Source: Idiomarina abyssalis
GTDB lineage: Bacteria; Pseudomonadota; Gammaproteobacteria; Enterobacterales; Alteromonadaceae
DNA length: 64,000 bases
Direction: 5' to 3'
Assembly: GCF_900116625.1 (NCBI RefSeq)
Contig: NZ_FPBE01000003.1
Coordinates: forward strand, 186,001 to 250,000
Shown here: one piece after another, positions 61,618-64,000 of the stretch
Numbering within the stretch: position 1 is the stretch's first letter
Layout of the letters: the number at the start of each line of letters is the position of its first letter
The notes under the pieces: generated by a model
The model's database searches: none
Seen by the model: only the letters and a program-made list of their open reading frames with translations
What the model was told of the DNA's origin: nothing
Program-made: the position numbers and the translations under genes

Positions 61618-62018
61618 AACGAGTTTCCATTATTTTCAGGTACAAATTCAGGGCGAGTGGCCAGCCAGTAACCCACGGTGAGTAAGACCACACCCACCAG
61701 CCCTTTTAACCACACGGGAACCTGTGGAACCAATAACCATAACACCAAATAACCTGTTGCCATCATAATCAGGGCTATGACTTTGGAACGGCGTTTTATG
61801 ACGCGATTATCGCGCCAGGCTCTAATATCCGGACCGTATTTTGGGTGGTTAATCAGCCAGGCCTCCAAACGAGGCCAACCCTTGCTGGCAGCCCAGAGCG
61901 CGGCAATAAGAAACGGAACAGTCGGCATTACCGGCAGGGCAATACCAATCAGCCCCAGTAGCACAAAAAATAGAGCCAGAGCGCGCCAGAGCAACCGAAT
62001 CAACAACTCCCGGGTCAT
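61614..62018 (-). CDS. ybaN: DUF454 (YbaN-like) inner-membrane protein
   Basis: 134 residues with two hydrophobic blocks (about 10-45 and 84-120). Family features: IGIALPVMPTVPFLIAALWA and WLINHPKYGPDIRAWRDNRV. DUF454 proteins have no assigned function but often sit near haem or respiration genes. Overlaps the ends of norR (ATGA) and moeB by 4 bp, so the three are translationally coupled. Confidence 0.88.
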   Translation of the reverse strand: MTRELLIRLLWRALALFFVLLGLIGIALPVMPTVPFLIAALWAASKGWPRLEAWLINHPKYGPDIRAWRDNRVIKRRSKVIALIMMATGYLVLWLLVPQVPVWLKGLVGVVLLTVGYWLATRPEFVPENNGNSL

Positions 62019-63559
62019 GACTTCATTCCCAACCGGCCTGCCATTTTGTGCAGGTTACTGGCGTCCAGTTGCAGGTCTTTAGCAGCTTGACTCCAGCTGT
62101 TGTTATGCCGACTCAAAGCCGCTTCAATCATTTTTCTTTGGGTGTAGCTAACCGCCTCCTTCATGGAAACGTTATGCACCGGCAACTCGGCTCCTCCGCT
62201 GTTTTTATCGGAATCCAGAGAGGCTGACATGGGTAACTGAACATCGAGATCCAACATGTCCGGCTCAATGGTCGCAATATCGGTTTTCTCAACGCCATGG
62301 CTCAGCAGCTTAATGGCCGCGCGGCTTATTACGTGCTCCAGTTCGCGCACATTACCCGGCCACTGATACTGCTGTATGGCCAGTTCCGCTTCCGGCGACA
62401 GCCGCAAAGCACGAAGCCCCAGGCGCGCGCGGTTTAACTCAAGAAAGTGACCGGCCAGAATCGACACATCGTCATCGCGCTCACGCAAAGGAGGTATGGG
62501 TAACGGGTAAACCGACAGGCGGTGGTACAAATCCGCACGGAAGGTTTCATTACTGACTTGCTGGCGCAGGTTACGGTTGGTGGCTGCTATCAGGCGTACG
62601 TCCACTTTACGGTATTTGTCCGAACCCAGTCGCTGTATTTCACCGTTTTGCAGAACCCGTAGCAGCTTGGCCTGTATCGACAGTGGCAGTTCGCCCACTT
62701 CATCCAGAAATAAGGTGCCGCCATGAGCCGCCTCAAAGCGCCCGGAACGGTCGCTGGTAGCACCGGAGAAAGCGCCTTTAACATGACCAAAGAGCTCACT
62801 TTCAGCTAAGGATTCTGGCAGCGCAGCACAGTTAACATAAATAAGCGGCATATCGCTGCGCTGCGACAATAAGTGAAGTTCGCGTGCGAAGAGCTCTTTA
62901 CCGACGCCGGTTTCCCCTAAAAGCAGTACCGGTAAGTCAGCACCGGCGACAACTCTAAGCTCTTTCAGAACACCTTCAATGGCTTTGCTCTGACCAATAA
63001 TTTCAGAGTCGTTGGTTTCTGTCGCTCCGGCTTGCGGCATGGCGCGTTGTTGCCCCTGACGCAAGGCTCTGACGTTTTGCTCAAGCTGGCCAATACGCAC
63101 CGCTGTTTCAACGAATAAACTGAACTTTTGCAGCTCGAGTATGGAATCATCGGTAAAGGTGCCTGGCTGCAGGGCATCTAATGTCAGCACCCCCCAGCAT
63201 TTGTTTTCCAGGTACAAGCTGATTCCCATGCAGTCGTGTACGGGCAGTGCATTACCCGGCTGCTCGGCTAATAAACCGTCGTAAGGGTCTGGTAACGATG
63301 AGTCATGCTCAAACCTTACCGGGCTGCGGGAAGCCAGCAGTGCCGCCAGCCGTGGGTGTTGCGCAACCACGAAGCGACGACCCAGAGCTTCGCGCACCAG
63401 GCCCTGAATAGCGACGGGCTGAAGTACCTCGTTATCCAGTTTCAGTAACACCACCGCCCCACAGTTGAAATGACGGCGTAAGGTATTGACCAAATTTTGT
63501 AAACGAACGGCGGCAGGCTGCTCGGTCAGCAGGTCTGCTAATAGACTTTCTTGTAACAT
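62015..63559 (-). CDS. norR: NorR, NO-responsive sigma-54 activator
   Basis: 514 residues. The N-terminal GAF domain has the NO-sensing surroundings seen in NorR (GRRFVVAQHPRL, LPDPYDGLL, VHDCMG), where a mononuclear iron binds. The AAA+ domain has Walker A (LLGETGVGKE), the sigma-54 contact loop GAFSGA instead of the usual GAFTGA, and Walker B GGTLFLDEVGE. The C-terminal Fis-type HTH reads NSWSQAAKDLQLDASNLH. It should activate norB and the divergent hemerythrin gene, both of which carry matched sites. Confidence 0.95.
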   Translation of the reverse strand: MLQESLLADLLTEQPAAVRLQNLVNTLRRHFNCGAVVLLKLDNEVLQPVAIQGLVREALGRRFVVAQHPRLAALLASRSPVRFEHDSSLPDPYDGLLAEQPGNALPVHDCMGISLYLENKCWGVLTLDALQPGTFTDDSILELQKFSLFVETAVRIGQLEQNVRALRQGQQRAMPQAGATETNDSEIIGQSKAIEGVLKELRVVAGADLPVLLLGETGVGKELFARELHLLSQRSDMPLIYVNCAALPESLAESELFGHVKGAFSGATSDRSGRFEAAHGGTLFLDEVGELPLSIQAKLLRVLQNGEIQRLGSDKYRKVDVRLIAATNRNLRQQVSNETFRADLYHRLSVYPLPIPPLRERDDDVSILAGHFLELNRARLGLRALRLSPEAELAIQQYQWPGNVRELEHVISRAAIKLLSHGVEKTDIATIEPDMLDLDVQLPMSASLDSDKNSGGAELPVHNVSMKEAVSYTQRKMIEAALSRHNNSWSQAAKDLQLDASNLHKMAGRLGMKS

Positions 63560-63614
63560 GGTTAAATTGACTGCTCAGGTTAAAAAGACCCTTATTGGTT
63601 GGGTTGATAGTACC
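63560..63614 (+). promoter_or_regulatory. Three NorR enhancer sites upstream of the hemerythrin-type gene
   Basis: Sites are GGTTAAATTGACT (63560-63572), GGTTAAAAAGACC (63578-63590) and GGTTGATAGTACC (63602-63614), all GGT-N7-AC(C/T). Spacings of 18 and 24 bp equal those at norB. The first site abuts the norR start codon, so it may also affect norR itself. Confidence 0.88.
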
Positions 63615-63655
63615 TTGGCACCCCGGAGAGTCAATAATCACAATGGGGTAGAAGC

Positions 63656-63671
63656 TGGCCTGTTTGTTGCA
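63656..63671 (+). promoter_or_regulatory. Sigma-54 promoter of the hemerythrin-type gene
   Basis: TGGCCTGTTTGTTGCA has GG and GC 10 bp apart and matches the norB element in the first six and last five bases. Transcription should start near 63682, about 65 bp before the ATG. Confidence 0.88.
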
Positions 63672-63746
63672 ATCAACAGCCATAGCGAAAGTTTAGACCG
63701 TTAAGTAACGGCTGAAAATTTTAATTTAGCAAACAGGAGTTACCCC

Positions 63747-64000
63747 ATGAATACTTTAAATGAACGTTTACAAGCTGCTGAACAGAAATGGCAGGACGCG
63801 AGCCCTCAGGAATTAATCGAGCACATCTATTTGCGCTTTCACCAGTGTCATCGTGACCAGCTGCCAGAACTAAAGCAGTTAGCTATGCGCGTGGAAGAGG
63901 TTCACGGTGATCATGCCGAAGCGCCTAATGGTCTGGCTGAGCACTTAGACAATATGTTGCAGGAGCTGGAAAGCCACATGATGAAAGAAGAACAAATCCT
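63747..64000 (+). CDS. Hemerythrin-like NO-response protein (YtfE/NorA/DnrN type), 3' end beyond window
   Basis: 84 residues are visible from ATG 63747 (ribosome site AGGAG). They correspond to the hemerythrin domain of YtfE: FHQCHRDQLPELKQLAMRVE, EEVHG, and LESHMMKEEQI. Iron-ligand candidates are His32, His35, His53, His77 and Glu81. The short Cys-Cys N-terminal domain of YtfE/ScdA is absent; the protein starts about 60 residues later. YtfE-like proteins bind NO or repair Fe-S clusters, and in Ralstonia the similar norA is NorR-controlled. The NorR/sigma-54 promoter supports that role. Confidence 0.85.
   Translation, partial: MNTLNERLQAAEQKWQDASPQELIEHIYLRFHQCHRDQLPELKQLAMRVEEVHGDHAEAPNGLAEHLDNMLQELESHMMKEEQI

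Noticed and set aside
1-64000. Mobile elements, CRISPR arrays, tRNA or rRNA genes
   Set aside because: No transposase, integrase, repeat-spacer array or RNA gene signature was seen on reading both strands, though short tRNAs could be missed by eye.

Overview
The window is a gammaproteobacterial chromosome segment. Protein sequences, gene order, marine-type traits (NhaD antiporter, secreted multidomain subtilase, curlin-like proteins) and moderate GC suggest Alteromonadales, most likely an Idiomarina-like halophile. The genus is inferred from recognition, not from a search. No tRNA, rRNA, CRISPR array, transposase or phage gene was seen.

Layout. 1-16.4 kb is mixed housekeeping and surface functions: a csgBA-like curli pair (the major subunit runs off the left edge), a secreted S8 protease, a pilin-like protein, a 2OG-Fe(II) oxygenase, a YebC/YeeN protein, OmpW, an ArsR-type regulator with a DUF2892 protein, a three-gene envelope cassette (outer-membrane barrel, LolA-like protein, RND/MMPL transporter), DeoD, and a chemoreceptor with a C-terminal hemerythrin. 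16.4-20.8 kb holds a malonyltransferase-like protein, a fused E1 alpha-beta dehydrogenase and a glutaryl-CoA dehydrogenase-like enzyme. From 20.8 kb to the right edge almost everything serves life without oxygen: FNR, a YfhL-type ferredoxin and TrhP; a Moco riboswitch with moaA-mobA-moaBCDE-modABC; a 2-oxoacid decarboxylase; moeA-narL; a NarK-like transporter; narX; narGHJI-ppiC; tpm; quinol NO reductase norB; anaerobic ribonucleotide reductase nrdGD; nhaD; hemN; ubiT/ubiUV; mogA; a double NarK; nnrS; and norR-ybaN-moeB divergent from a hemerythrin-type NO-response gene cut by the right edge.

The parts fit together. NarX-NarL and FNR sense nitrate and oxygen. NarK imports nitrate and NarGHI reduces it with quinol. 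The moa/mog/moe/mob/mod genes supply the molybdenum cofactor. NorR, NorB, NnrS and the hemerythrin protein handle the NO that results. UbiTUV, HemN, NrdDG and TrhP are or may be oxygen-independent replacements for O2-dependent steps. No nitrite reductase is present in the window.

Regulatory sequence supports this reading. Five intergenic regions carry NarL-type 7-2-7 palindromes (TACC-N8-GGTA). Seven FNR-like boxes (TTGAT-N4-ATCAA or near matches) were found. The norB and hemerythrin-gene promoters, 16 kb apart, carry the same NorR/sigma-54 layout: three GT-N7-AC sites spaced 18 and 24 bp, then 41 bp to a TGGCCT-N5-TTGCA element.
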